Shown here: positions 40,491 to 49,301 of the stretch, in pieces
How the letters are laid out: each line of letters opens with the position of its first letter
Position numbering within the stretch: position 1 is the stretch's first letter
From: Psychrobacter cibarius
GTDB taxonomy: Bacteria; Pseudomonadota; Gammaproteobacteria; Pseudomonadales; Moraxellaceae
Length of the DNA: 64,000 bases
Direction of reading: 5' to 3'
Assembly: GCA_030686115.1 (NCBI GenBank)
Contig: CP131612.1
Location: 1-64,000 of the forward strand
The notes under the pieces: model-generated
The model's input: the letters and a program-made list of their open reading frames with translations, nothing else
Database searches by the model: none
Told to the model about the DNA's origin: nothing
Made by a program: the position numbers and the translations under genes

Positions 40491-40681
40491 GACTGGCGTC
40501 CTTTTTGTTAGGTTTTTATCTCACTTACTTTAACAGAGGTAAGCAATGAGTATGTTGGATAGTGTTTATTTAGTTGCTGAATATGGGGATGGGTTTTGAC
40601 TACGATTTTGTAGTTAAAAAATATTTTACTGTGCTATTGGAGCTGTTAAAGTGTTGATACATAAAAATAGGATCTTTAAAA

Positions 40682-42565
40682 ATGTTAAGTCATGACCTTT
40701 TATTGAACTTAGTTGACGAGAGCGTAGTCAAGCTTCAAAAATACAAAGAAATAGCAGAGTTCTGTGAAATCAGTATTCAACCATTTGAAGAAGCTCTTAA
40801 TTATTTCTCTAGATTAGAAGGAGCCTTACATGTGCATGAACATTTAAAAGAGAACTATCTGCAGCAGCTTCAAGTTGATAGCTCTAAAATCATGCAATCG
40901 TTTAAACTCACAACTAAATTCGAAATATCTCAAATACATAAAGATTTTTATAAAATTAATATTAATAAAGGTTTGTCTCAGTTTGGAATTAATACAAAGG
41001 TTGCAACTTTCAATCTAAATATATTTATTAAATTTAATTTTTTTAACAATAATATCGTAGCAATAGGAGCAAATGGCAGCGGTAAATCTACTTTGTCGGC
41101 AAAATTAAAAGAATATTTACCCACATCAGCAATGACAATTTCGGCTCAAAAATTGTTAATTATTCCTGTTTTTAAGAATATTACTAACCCAAACGATACT
41201 ATAAGAGATCTACATAAATCACAATCTTATGAAAAATCTACTAGATTTAAGCTGGACTCCAATGAAAGCTACTCTCCAGAAGCTAATGCAATTAAAGACG
41301 AATTTAAATTTTTGTTGAACAATTTGTTATCAGAGAACAATACGTTAAACAATAGATATGTTCAGTCTGTGAGAAGCGGAGAGGCTTGCGAGTTACCTAG
41401 GTCTAAACTGACTAACACTATAGAAATCTGGAACTCACTTATCGAACATAGAGTACTAGAATGCTCTGATGGTATTAATATTAATTTAAAGTCTTTAACT
41501 TCTGAAGATAGTTATCCTGCGTATCAAATGAGTGATGGTGAAAAAGTTGTTTTATACTATATAGCTCATGTACTACAAGCACCTCAGGATGGTTTTGTTA
41601 TTGTTGATGAACCAGAAATATATCTCCATAAAACACTTTTAAGTAAGCTGTGGGATATACTAGAAACAGAGCGAGAGGATTGTATATTTGTCTATCTTAC
41701 TCATGATTTAGAGTTTGCTACCAGCCGAAACACTGCTAAAAAAGTATGGATAAAGTCTTTCAATCATCCTGATAAATGGGAGATAGAAAACATACCAAGT
41801 AATGAACTTCCTGAAGCCTTACTTTTAAAACTTTTAGGCAGTCGTAAGCGTATTCTATTCTGTGAGAGCGAAAGTGGTAAAATCGATGAGAAAATTTATA
41901 ATCTTTTATTACCGAACTTAACTATCACGCCAGTTAAAACATGCTTTGATGTTATCAATTATACGAAAGCATTTAACGAGCTACCTAACAGGACAGCGGA
42001 ATCATTCGGTTTGATCGATTCAGATCATCATGATCCTGATAGGTTGTTAAGTCTACAAGCTCAAAACGTATTTTCATTGAACGTGTCAGAAGTTGAAAAT
42101 TTACTATTTGACGAAGGTTTTCTAAGAGACTTTAGTAGACAGATGATGTGTGATGGAGATGTGGTTTCTACTATAAAACGTGAGGTAATAGAGAAGCTGT
42201 CGAATACTAAAGAGCTACAAGTCGCAAATTATATATCTGCCAAAATAAATTACTATTTTAAAAGCTCTCATGTTTCTAAAGGGAATACACGAGACGATGT
42301 CAAAAATCATTATTCCCATTTTACGGATAATATCAATATCGACAAGTGGCATGATATTCGAGAAATTGAATTACAAGATATTATAGATAGTCAAGATTAT
42401 GATAGGGCATTATTTGTGATTAATGATAAAGGCTTAAAAACTATAGCTAATAGAAACTTCAACATAGGCAACTTTCAAGAAAGAGCTCTTAGCTACTTAC
42501 AGTTCAATCATGATAGTCACCAGCACTTGCTAAAGCATTTGCCGAGTGAGTTGACAGCACAGTAA
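40682..42565 (+). CDS. AAA-family ATPase fused to DUF4435 (PARIS-like defence protein)
   Basis: A single 627-residue protein. It has a helical N-terminus, an ABC/AAA15-type ATPase with Walker A GANGSGKS at 129-136, the signature region YQMSDGEKVVLYYI near 285 and Walker B FVIVDEPEIYLHKTLL, and then a DUF4435/TOPRIM-like domain from about 385. That domain has FCESESGKIDEKIY (acidic site), GLIDSDHHDPDR near 442 and SEVENLLFD near 468. The AAA15 plus DUF4435 pairing defines PARIS anti-phage systems (AriA and AriB); fused forms are known. The gene is isolated, AT-rich and flanked by housekeeping genes, as for a defence cassette. Function is inferred, not shown. Confidence 0.82.
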   Translation: MLSHDLLLNLVDESVVKLQKYKEIAEFCEISIQPFEEALNYFSRLEGALHVHEHLKENYLQQLQVDSSKIMQSFKLTTKFEISQIHKDFYKININKGLSQFGINTKVATFNLNIFIKFNFFNNNIVAIGANGSGKSTLSAKLKEYLPTSAMTISAQKLLIIPVFKNITNPNDTIRDLHKSQSYEKSTRFKLDSNESYSPEANAIKDEFKFLLNNLLSENNTLNNRYVQSVRSGEACELPRSKLTNTIEIWNSLIEHRVLECSDGININLKSLTSEDSYPAYQMSDGEKVVLYYIAHVLQAPQDGFVIVDEPEIYLHKTLLSKLWDILETEREDCIFVYLTHDLEFATSRNTAKKVWIKSFNHPDKWEIENIPSNELPEALLLKLLGSRKRILFCESESGKIDEKIYNLLLPNLTITPVKTCFDVINYTKAFNELPNRTAESFGLIDSDHHDPDRLLSLQAQNVFSLNVSEVENLLFDEGFLRDFSRQMMCDGDVVSTIKREVIEKLSNTKELQVANYISAKINYYFKSSHVSKGNTRDDVKNHYSHFTDNINIDKWHDIREIELQDIIDSQDYDRALFVINDKGLKTIANRNFNIGNFQERALSYLQFNHDSHQHLLKHLPSELTAQ

Positions 42566-42591
42566 ATTAAAGACGGTTATATTAAAAACTG

Positions 42592-42625
42592 AAAAGAGTT
42601 ATCAATTTGAACTGATAACCCTTTT
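42592..42625 (+). terminator. Terminator after the AAA-DUF4435 gene
   Basis: Stem AAAAG-GTTATCA / TGATAAC-CTTTT with one mismatch and an 8-base loop. Flanking A and T runs make it usable for the converging DsrE gene as well. Confidence 0.75.
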
Positions 42626-42680
42626 CAATATATTTGAGAAAACTGACCTATTTTATAAACTTATAGCTTAAATTTAACGA

Positions 42681-43058
42681 TTAATTCAACTGCAACGACC
42701 CTTTCGCATTCATTAGCAGCTCAACCACATCATCACCGCTAATCACTTCAAAGCGCTTATCGATGGCTGATTCTTCGACACCATTATGTTTCATGCAAGC
42801 GCCGCAGACCAATACGTTACCACCTTTTTCGATAAAGGCTTCTAACAATTCGCCCGCAGGTTCAAATGGTGCGCCAATATTGACGTTATCTAAAGTGTTG
42901 GGCAATGCCAAATGTACCGCGTCCACCATCAATATCACTGAGGCAGAATGACCTTTTTTGAGTGCGACACCTGCCATAGTAAATGCTAAGGTGATTTTGC
43001 TTGGATTTGATTCACTATTATCAAATAACGTACCGACATAATCCGTCGTGTTAGCCAT
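42681..43058 (-). CDS. DsrE-family protein
   Basis: Small soluble protein (125 residues) of the DsrE/DsrF-like sulfur-relay fold. It has ITLAFTMAGVALKKGHSASVILMVDAVHLA and a single conserved Cys region, VCGACMKHNG, which is the usual position of the persulfide-carrying Cys. AAGGAGAATAAT precedes the start. No dsr or tus partner genes are nearby, so its sulfur acceptor is unknown. Confidence 0.85.
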   Translation of the reverse strand: MANTTDYVGTLFDNSESNPSKITLAFTMAGVALKKGHSASVILMVDAVHLALPNTLDNVNIGAPFEPAGELLEAFIEKGGNVLVCGACMKHNGVEESAIDKRFEVISGDDVVELLMNAKGSLQLN

Positions 43059-43241
43059 ATTATTCTCCTTATAAGACTGTTTTAATTAGATAGTATTTAG
43101 TTGAGCTGAGTATGATGCTCACTACTATCCTAACATTTAATATATGTATTTATATAATGTATTGTTAGGAAATAGTAGTTATAAGGTTAACTGATTGTGA
43201 ATAGGTGTTTGTGACTTATGAATAAAGTTAAAAAATAAATG

Positions 43242-43784
43242 CTAACTTTGCGGCGGCCACGGACGATCGGCATCACTGATGATCCATTCTGCCACATAGC
43301 CTGTGGGTGGTAATTCCCAGTCTGCTTGACCTAATGATTCTAATACTCGCGCGGTTGCTATTACTTTACCCTTTTCAGTGACACCCGTACGAAGTAGGGC
43401 AGAGGAGCACGGCTTGCCTTTGACCCACATCGATTGTTCAATATATATCCAACGCTCATCAAAGCCGACGATATGCGTTTTCATAGTGACCTTATCAAAA
43501 GCGCGAATACGTTTGCGATATTGGATGGTACTGCCAGCGACGACCAAACCCCAACGCTGCTTGAGCAGTTGACGTCCAAGTCCGCTACGCACAGCGAAGT
43601 CAGTACGACCCATATCAAAAAGGGTAAATACGCGACCATTATTCATCTCTAAGAAATTATCAATATCTGTCAGACGACAGCGAAAGCTAATCTCGCTGGT
43701 ATCTTTAAACGTTAAGGTATTGCCTTTTTTGACTTGTAGCGCGGCGTGGGCGATGGTGCTGGCATAACGGATAAATGGATACAT
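43242..43784 (-). CDS. Hotdog-fold thioesterase family protein
   Basis: The 180-residue protein has the 4HBT-type pattern (RCRLTDIDNFLEMNNGRVFTLFDMGRTDFAVRSG, followed by strands ending YRKRIRAFDKVTMKTHIVGFDERWIYIEQ). This matches the acyl-CoA thioesterase/Them6-like group, though the catalytic Asp is replaced in part. The substrate is unknown. Gene neighbours give no operon context; 183 bases separate it from the DsrE gene. Confidence 0.8.
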   Translation of the reverse strand: MYPFIRYASTIAHAALQVKKGNTLTFKDTSEISFRCRLTDIDNFLEMNNGRVFTLFDMGRTDFAVRSGLGRQLLKQRWGLVVAGSTIQYRKRIRAFDKVTMKTHIVGFDERWIYIEQSMWVKGKPCSSALLRTGVTEKGKVIATARVLESLGQADWELPPTGYVAEWIISDADRPWPPQS

Positions 43785-43828
43785 AGTGCAATCTCAAAAG
43801 AGTAAAAGGTAAGGTGAGTATTCTTATT

Positions 43829-44908
43829 TTAGGGCTTATTAGATGCTACACCGATATGATTAAAATAAGCACTGACAGTTTCAGGTATCCAGTTGATATC
43901 AAATCTTGATTTTTTATAAAGATGATGTGATTTGTCTTTATCAGAGCGATAACGAATAAAACCCACATGCCCGCCATGCTCAGTGTCTAAGATAGTGACA
44001 CTGTTAGACACATCATTCGGCGTGGCGGTAAAACCAAGGAAGGGGTCGTCTTTGGCACTAATTAACAATAAAGGTTTCGTTACTTTTATTAAATAAGGCA
44101 GGGCTGATGAGGCTTGATAGTAGTGGTTATTAGAGCGGTAGCCGTGACGCGGCGCGGTAAAGATATCGTCAAAGTCACTGATGCGATTGACCGCTTTGAT
44201 CGAGTCGATCTCCTCTTTGCTAATGTCATTGGCTAAGGCTTTTTTGATAATCGGGTTGAGCAAATAAGGGGTGTAAATTCGATGGCTCAAAAAACTGTGC
44301 ATACTAAGGGCAGCGGAGGACATATCAACTGGCGCAGAAATCACAGCCACGCCTTGGCAGATTGCTTTATCACCATATTCTCCCATGTATTTCGCTAACG
44401 CGTTACCGCCTAGTGACACCCCAACCGCATAAATATTGGCGTACTGCTGACTTAAATTTTGCAGCGCATGATGCACCTCATCGGTATCACCCGCATTATA
44501 AAAAACTCGACCATTAGCAGGAATGCCGCCACAACTGCGGAAGTGCGCCACCACAAAGTGCCAGCCCTGAGCGTGAATTTGATGCGCCAAAGCACGTGCA
44601 TAATGGCTGTCGCTACTGCCTTCCATACCGTGGAATAGCACGATTAATGGCGTTTGTTCACGCTCGCCATTTTCTACGGTGGCGATAGAATGCGCATCAT
44701 AAAAGTCATAAGCGATATCTGTTTCAGCAAGCGAGTCTTGTTTGATAACGCGTCTATAAGTTGGCGCTTTAGGAGCAAAAAACTTAGGCAAGATGCTTTG
44801 CAGGTGCGGATTGGTCAGCCAAAAGGGCGGTTTAAAAGGCGCTGGAGAGAAATGTTGGCTCGGTTTTGAAGTTGGCGAATTTGAAGTTGGCGAATTTGAG
44901 GTTGGCAT
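43829..44908 (-). CDS. YheT-family alpha/beta hydrolase
   Basis: Serine hydrolase of the YheT/ABHD1-3 type, 359 residues. It has PPFWLTNPHLQSILPKFF near the N-terminus, LFHGMEGSSDSHYARALA, HFRSCGGIPANG, the nucleophile elbow GVSLGGNALAKY, and the C-terminal HGGHVGF with the catalytic His. The natural ester substrate is unknown. The first 16 residues are encoded by a 15-bp tandem repeat and look like a dispensable extension. It is 44 bases upstream of the thioesterase gene on the same strand. Confidence 0.88.
   Translation of the reverse strand: MPTSNSPTSNSPTSKPSQHFSPAPFKPPFWLTNPHLQSILPKFFAPKAPTYRRVIKQDSLAETDIAYDFYDAHSIATVENGEREQTPLIVLFHGMEGSSDSHYARALAHQIHAQGWHFVVAHFRSCGGIPANGRVFYNAGDTDEVHHALQNLSQQYANIYAVGVSLGGNALAKYMGEYGDKAICQGVAVISAPVDMSSAALSMHSFLSHRIYTPYLLNPIIKKALANDISKEEIDSIKAVNRISDFDDIFTAPRHGYRSNNHYYQASSALPYLIKVTKPLLLISAKDDPFLGFTATPNDVSNSVTILDTEHGGHVGFIRYRSDKDKSHHLYKKSRFDINWIPETVSAYFNHIGVASNKP
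44862..44906 (-). repeat. 15-bp tandem repeat at the yheT-like start
   Basis: Three near-identical units (coding-strand CCAACTTCAAATTCG) encode PTSNS, PTSNS and PTSKP directly after the start Met. Confidence 0.85.
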
Positions 44909-45029
44909 AAAGGTATCTTATTTAATGGGCGTTAAAATCATCTTTAACAATCAGTGCCTTATCATACCCAGGGCAGTTATCAAAACCAATAAGATTTAGT
45001 GAATGCTCAGTGAACGCATGATTACTCAT

Positions 45030-45632
45030 TCACTTTTTCGATTCATCTAATACTCGTCCATCCATCGCCAGACGTTCTTTTAAATGGTCGATATCTGCCT
45101 CAGCAATCGTCACGGTCAATGTCACTTGTTTACTATAAGCGACTTCATCGATACTGCCATTTAAACTGTCGACCACATAGCGGCATTGCGCTTCGGTGGC
45201 AAACTCTGCCAATATCTGCACTTGTACCATTGTCACATAAGGGCTTAAATCCATCTCATCGACGACTGCTTGTGCTGCGCCTGCATAAGCACGGGTTAGT
45301 CCGCCTGCGCCCAGTTTAATACCACCAAAATAACGCACGACGATGATAATGACGTTACCGATCGCTTTATGTTGCAACACATTTAATATCGGGCGACCTG
45401 CCGTACCATTTGGCTCGCCATCATCATCAAAACCAGCACTAGTGGTGTTATTGGGATCGCCAATGATATACGCCCAGCAGTGGTGGCGCGCATCAGCATA
45501 TTGTTGACGCAGCTGTTCCACGTGAAACATTGCTTGTTCACGCGAAGTGACTGGATAAGCGTAAGCAATAAACTCGGATTTTTTAATTTCTAAGCGCGCA
45601 GTGACAACACGTTTTAGCGTTTGATAGCTCAT
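45030..45632 (-). CDS. YigZ/IMPACT-family protein
   Basis: The 200-residue protein has the IMPACT-family core: SEFIAYAYPVTSREQAMFHVEQLRQQYADARHHCWAYI, DDDGEPNGTAGRPILNVL and VVRYFGGIKLGAGGLTRAY, plus the C-terminal DUF1949-like domain. The eukaryotic IMPACT relative regulates GCN2; the role of the bacterial protein is unclear, possibly translation related. The gene contains the best parS match in the window. Confidence 0.9.
   Translation of the reverse strand: MSYQTLKRVVTARLEIKKSEFIAYAYPVTSREQAMFHVEQLRQQYADARHHCWAYIIGDPNNTTSAGFDDDGEPNGTAGRPILNVLQHKAIGNVIIIVVRYFGGIKLGAGGLTRAYAGAAQAVVDEMDLSPYVTMVQVQILAEFATEAQCRYVVDSLNGSIDEVAYSKQVTLTVTIAEADIDHLKERLAMDGRVLDESKK
45514..45529 (+). other. parS-like ParB site 5 (inside yigZ)
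   Basis: TGTTCCACGTGAAACA, identical to the form of parS well known from Bacillus subtilis. Confidence 0.75.
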
Positions 45633-45828
45633 ATTTCATCAGGTCTAGGTTGGATATGGTAAACTTGTCTAACTTTCACTGTCGTCCGTATTGGGCGCAG
45701 TGTTCATTTAATTTTTTATTATAGTACCACTTCTGACCCATGAAGATAGCGGACAAGCTCAGTGCGAGTGCTGGTGTCGTTAGCTGCTACGGTAAAGTAG
45801 GTATCATCAAACGAATGGTAGGCAATAT

Positions 45829-46533
45829 ATGCGTCTAGATAAATTTTTGAGTAAAGCCACTGAGCTGTCGCGTAAAGAATCCAAAAAAATTCTGCACGCT
45901 GGTGAAGTGACGGTAAATGATCAGGTCATCAAAGACCCCGGTGTCCACGTCGATGTGGTCAATGACGACGTGATTTGGGCAGGCGAGCCATTATCGGTCG
46001 CTGCGGGCAGTCGTTATATTCTATTACATAAGCCTGAAGGCTTTGAATGTACGCTGAAAGTAAAAGAGCATCCAATTGTCACTGAGCTGATTGCGGTGCC
46101 AGAGCTTGGTAGCTTGCGCATTGCAGGTCGCCTTGATGTTGATACCACCGGCGCATTATTAATGAGTGATGATGGTAAATGGTTGCACCGTGTCACCAGT
46201 CCTAAACATGAACATGCCAAAATTTATGAGCTGACTTTAGCAGATGCGATGGATGAAGCGGCGCAAGCCAATGCCGTCAAAGAAGTCGCTGAAGGCATTC
46301 TTTTAGAAGGCGACCACGAAGAAACAAAACCTGCGGTTCTCGAATTTATTGATGAGACGCATGCACGTTTGACGCTTGAGCAAGGTAAATATCATCAAGT
46401 AAAACGGATGATGGGTTACTTTGGTAATCGAGTGGTTGAGCTGCATCGCGCCAGTGTCGGTCATATTACTTTGGAAGGATTAGAGAAAGGCGACAGTCGC
46501 TTTTTAACACCTGAAGAAGTCGCTAAGTTCTAA
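45829..46533 (+). CDS. rsuA: 16S rRNA pseudouridine(516) synthase RsuA
   Basis: Isomerises U516 of 16S rRNA to pseudouridine. The 234 residues contain an N-terminal S4 RNA-binding domain (MRLDKFLSKATELSRKESKKILHAGEVTVN), the RsuA/RluB-type catalytic motif GRLDVDTTGALLMSDDG with the active Asp, and the C-terminal KYHQVKRMMGYFGNRVVELHR. It is preceded by GTAGGCAATAT rather than a strong ribosome-binding site. Confidence 0.93.
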   Translation: MRLDKFLSKATELSRKESKKILHAGEVTVNDQVIKDPGVHVDVVNDDVIWAGEPLSVAAGSRYILLHKPEGFECTLKVKEHPIVTELIAVPELGSLRIAGRLDVDTTGALLMSDDGKWLHRVTSPKHEHAKIYELTLADAMDEAAQANAVKEVAEGILLEGDHEETKPAVLEFIDETHARLTLEQGKYHQVKRMMGYFGNRVVELHRASVGHITLEGLEKGDSRFLTPEEVAKF

Positions 46534-46576
46534 GTTTTTCATCTTGAAATGAAATCGCAAGCACTTCTTTACCATC

Positions 46577-46606
46577 AGCAGCCACTTCACGTGTGCTGCT
46601 TTTTTT
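46577..46606 (+). terminator. Rho-independent terminator after rsuA
   Basis: AGCAGC-CAC / GTG-T-GCTGCT stem with a short loop followed by seven T's. Confidence 0.85.
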
Positions 46607-46827
46607 GACCGTAATTTTTGACCATCGTTTTTCACTATAGGTTTTAACTATCACTTTCACCCTGTTATGTCTCGCGTGCACACCGTGTTGCCTATCTCTT
46701 AAAGCTCAGTAGCAGTTTTGCAAAATTGAGCCGTTAAACCTTTGCAAAAGTATTCCTTGTGCTAAAGTCTGCCTATCTTTTTTTTAATCTATTTTTTTAC
46801 ATAATATCGTTATCTTTATTAAAGGTG

Positions 46828-46985
46828 GCTATTGTTAGAAGCGAGCATTATTAGAAACCGATCTTGTTAGAAACGAGCATTATTAGAAGTGACTATTCTT
46901 AAGATTGAGTGTTGTTAAAATTAAAGATTATTAAAAATCGTTGTTACTGAAACGCGCTGTTATTAAAAGCTGTTTTTGTTAAAAC
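46828..46985. repeat. Degenerate 15-18 bp tandem array upstream of the DsbC-like gene
   Basis: About ten imperfect units built on TTRTTARAAACGAGC, for example ATTATTAGAAACCGATC, TTGTTAGAAACGAGC and ATTATTAGAAGTGAC, becoming more diverged towards the gene. The last unit runs up to about 15 bases before the start codon at 47003. Confidence 0.7.
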
Positions 46986-47002
46986 CACATAGGACTGTCT
47001 CT

Positions 47003-48067
47003 GTGAAATCATCTCTATTAAAATCTGCCAGTTTAATTGGTGCCATGTTATTGGCAACCACTGCCTGTGCCCAGTCTAGTGATACTGCCGCTACTAACCA
47101 AAAAGTAAGCAAAAGTACGCAAAATACAAAAGCCGCTGGCACTGTTAGCAAGTCTGTTGACAGTCGCTTGCGCCAATTGCTCACTCAGGCAGGGATCAAA
47201 ACACAAATTAGCTCTATTGTGCCGTCCAACTTACCCAATATGTATCAAGTCAATTTGGCGGGGCAGTTGCCTTTGCATATCACTGAAGATGGCAAATATG
47301 TCATTCAAGGCGAGCTACAAAAGAATCCAAGCAAGCGTGTGGTCACCAAGACGCCAGCGCGTAGCACCAGTGCGCAGGCAGGCAAACCTGTCAGTGCGAG
47401 TGTCAAAGCTGATATATTGGCAAATATGGATGCGCTGAAAAATATGAGCACTAAGACGCCGTTCTTTTATACCGCAGTGCCAGGTGTGATTTGGGGTGCG
47501 ACATTAGAAGGCGTGCCTTTTTTACTATCGGATGATGCACAATATATTACTGATGGCGAGATATCTGTCATCGAAAACGGTCAATTCATCGGACTCGATG
47601 AGCAGTTTGAAAAGCGTAAAAATCAGTCTGTGTTTGCGACTTTAGATGAAAGCCAGCTGATTAATTATCCAGCGACAGACCCTGAGAGAGCGGTTATTTA
47701 TGTGGCCAATGATGTCAACTGTCCTTACTGCCGCCGCTTGCATCAACAGCTGCCAATGCTTAATGCCAAAGGTGTGACGGTCAAAACCATTGGTTATCCG
47801 ATATACGAGCAGTCCCCTGAGCAAATGCGTGGCATTTGGTGCCAAGGTGACGAGGACAGCCGTCGTAAAGCTTTTGATAAAGCAATGTTACAGGGTGAGA
47901 TGACACCGGCACCAGCAAGTTGTAAAGCCGATCATGTGACGCCCAATCGTGAAAAAGCAGCAGGGCTTGCGGTGATGGCAACGCCTGCTATTTACCGTGA
48001 AGATGGCGTGTTGTTTCAAGCGAGCTTTGAGAGTCCTGAGTTTTTAGAATTTTTGGGCGTACAGTAG
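47003..48067 (+). CDS. DsbC/DsbG-like periplasmic disulfide isomerase with doubled N-domain
   Basis: Exported thioredoxin-fold protein of about 354 residues. The signal (LLKSASLIGAMLLATTACAQ) could be ordinary or lipoprotein type. The C-terminal half has CPYC (240-243) and the cis-Pro loop ATPAIY, as in DsbC, which rearranges wrong disulfides. Two DsbC_N-like segments are visible: IKTQISSIVPSNLPNMYQVNL...YVIQGEL and STKTPFFYTAVPGVIWGATLEG...YITDGEI. DsbC normally has one. I choose GTG 47003, with AGGA eight bases upstream, over a TTG at 46976. Confidence 0.82.
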   Translation: MKSSLLKSASLIGAMLLATTACAQSSDTAATNQKVSKSTQNTKAAGTVSKSVDSRLRQLLTQAGIKTQISSIVPSNLPNMYQVNLAGQLPLHITEDGKYVIQGELQKNPSKRVVTKTPARSTSAQAGKPVSASVKADILANMDALKNMSTKTPFFYTAVPGVIWGATLEGVPFLLSDDAQYITDGEISVIENGQFIGLDEQFEKRKNQSVFATLDESQLINYPATDPERAVIYVANDVNCPYCRRLHQQLPMLNAKGVTVKTIGYPIYEQSPEQMRGIWCQGDEDSRRKAFDKAMLQGEMTPAPASCKADHVTPNREKAAGLAVMATPAIYREDGVLFQASFESPEFLEFLGVQ

Positions 48068-48134
48068 CTCACACAGATGTTTAATAAAGTTATGAATAAA
48101 AAATGTGTTAAGAGATGATATTCCTTAATATTGA

Positions 48135-48177
48135 TAAAAAAACCGCCACATAAGTAATCTATGTGGCGGTTTTTTTA
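48135..48177. terminator. Bidirectional terminator between dsbC-like and DUF2939 genes
   Basis: Stem AAACCGCCACATA / TATGTGGCGGTTT with flanking A and T runs, between convergent genes. Confidence 0.92.
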
Positions 48178-48205
48178 TTACCTATAACCGTTAAGGATAG
48201 CAAGT

Positions 48206-48859
48206 CTATTGTGGCAACACGATATCAACGATTTTCCAATCAATTAAGCCGTTACGCTGCATCTCGATGGTGAGCGGATAACCTTTCACCTGACCGCTAA
48301 TAGTGAAGCAATTAATACCGCAATAGCTTAATTTTGGCTTGTCACTGTCCGACCCTTGCGCTACCTGTTGCTCCAGTTCAGCGGCTTGTTTTTCCATGAT
48401 TTGCTGCATTTGGCTTTTGACCACTGCATCCACATCACCACGCTGGATGATAAGATTTTGAATCAAATTTTTGAGATCGACCTGATTACTGGCGATTGCC
48501 CATGCAGCGGCCAGCTCTTTGGTCGCGGTATTGGCCTGACCTTGGGTATTGATGACTTTTTCGATATTTTGTGGCGTGATAGCACCATCTACCGCCTGCG
48601 TGATAAAACTATTAGCGGCTTGGGTCAATGGCTCGCCGCCCAACTCAGCGACCAATGGATAATTGGCCATAGTCGCCGTAAACTGACTGGTGAGTTGGTT
48701 TTGGATGCTAGGTCGCACTTGCTCATAGTCGATCGCTGCGGCGATGGTCGCGCCGTCTTTGGCATCGTAGGCATTTTTAAGCTGATAAGCGCTGTAATAG
48801 GGCGAGCCTGCATAGACAGCGACGGCAATGACGATTAATAAAATAATCAGCTTCTTCAT
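48206..48859 (-). CDS. DUF2939 membrane-anchored protein
   Basis: About 217 residues: an N-terminal membrane helix (LIILLIVIAVAVYAG) followed by the DUF2939 pattern SPYYSAYQLKNAYDAKDGATIAAAIDYEQVRPSIQNQLTSQF, and a C-terminal beta-rich end with two Cys residues (YCGINC) that could form a disulfide in the periplasm. Function of the family is unknown. Start at ATG 48859 rather than three codons upstream. Confidence 0.85.
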   Translation of the reverse strand: MKKLIILLIVIAVAVYAGSPYYSAYQLKNAYDAKDGATIAAAIDYEQVRPSIQNQLTSQFTATMANYPLVAELGGEPLTQAANSFITQAVDGAITPQNIEKVINTQGQANTATKELAAAWAIASNQVDLKNLIQNLIIQRGDVDAVVKSQMQQIMEKQAAELEQQVAQGSDSDKPKLSYCGINCFTISGQVKGYPLTIEMQRNGLIDWKIVDIVLPQ

Positions 48860-49301
48860 AAAAATCAAACCCTTATCTCAAAACAAAAACGTAATGATGG
48901 GCAGATTTAATACTGGTAAGTATAAATCTAAAACCCCAAAAATATAACGATAAATATTAGCATGGCTGAGTCTTTTTAAGGTATGAAAACCTTTGTTCAT
49001 TCCTTAATAAAACCTTTTTGTATGGCCAAGCGCACTATAGTGGATACTTTCCCTGCCTAAGCGCTTGATAAATCACCATAGCATCTCCATAAATAGCGCA
49101 AACTTTTAATAATTGATTTGGCTAAGCAGCATCCCGCCGTATTCGCTTGTAAGATTCATAGCAGTATCACCTCTTTTCTCTCACTATTTATGATGTTTCA
49201 TGTGAAACCTTTGAGTGCCATAGTGAGTCTTATTAAGATGGTGGTTGACTAGAACTACTGAATCGACTGTCCGGTGGACTGTAAAGACGATAGGAGAGCC
49301 C
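48860..49301. other. DUF2939-dnaJ divergent intergenic region
   Basis: About 440 bases, no gene recognised. It contains a parS-like site at 49194. I looked for a sigma-32 heat-shock promoter (CTTGAAA and CCCCAT spaced by about 14) in front of dnaJ and did not find a convincing one. Confidence 0.55.
49194..49209 (+). other. parS-like ParB site 6 (upstream of dnaJ)
   Basis: TGTTTCATGTGAAACC, two mismatches to the consensus, in the non-coding region before dnaJ. Confidence 0.5.

Larger units (their letters stand above)
46534..47002. other. rsuA-dsbC-like intergenic region
   Basis: About 470 bases containing a terminator and a degenerate tandem repeat array (separate entries). No gene was recognised. 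Confidence 0.6.

Noticed and set aside
46963..47184. Minus-strand open frame overlapping the DsbC-like start
   Set aside because: It lies opposite the signal-peptide region of a well-supported gene, has no ribosome-binding site and no recognisable domain.
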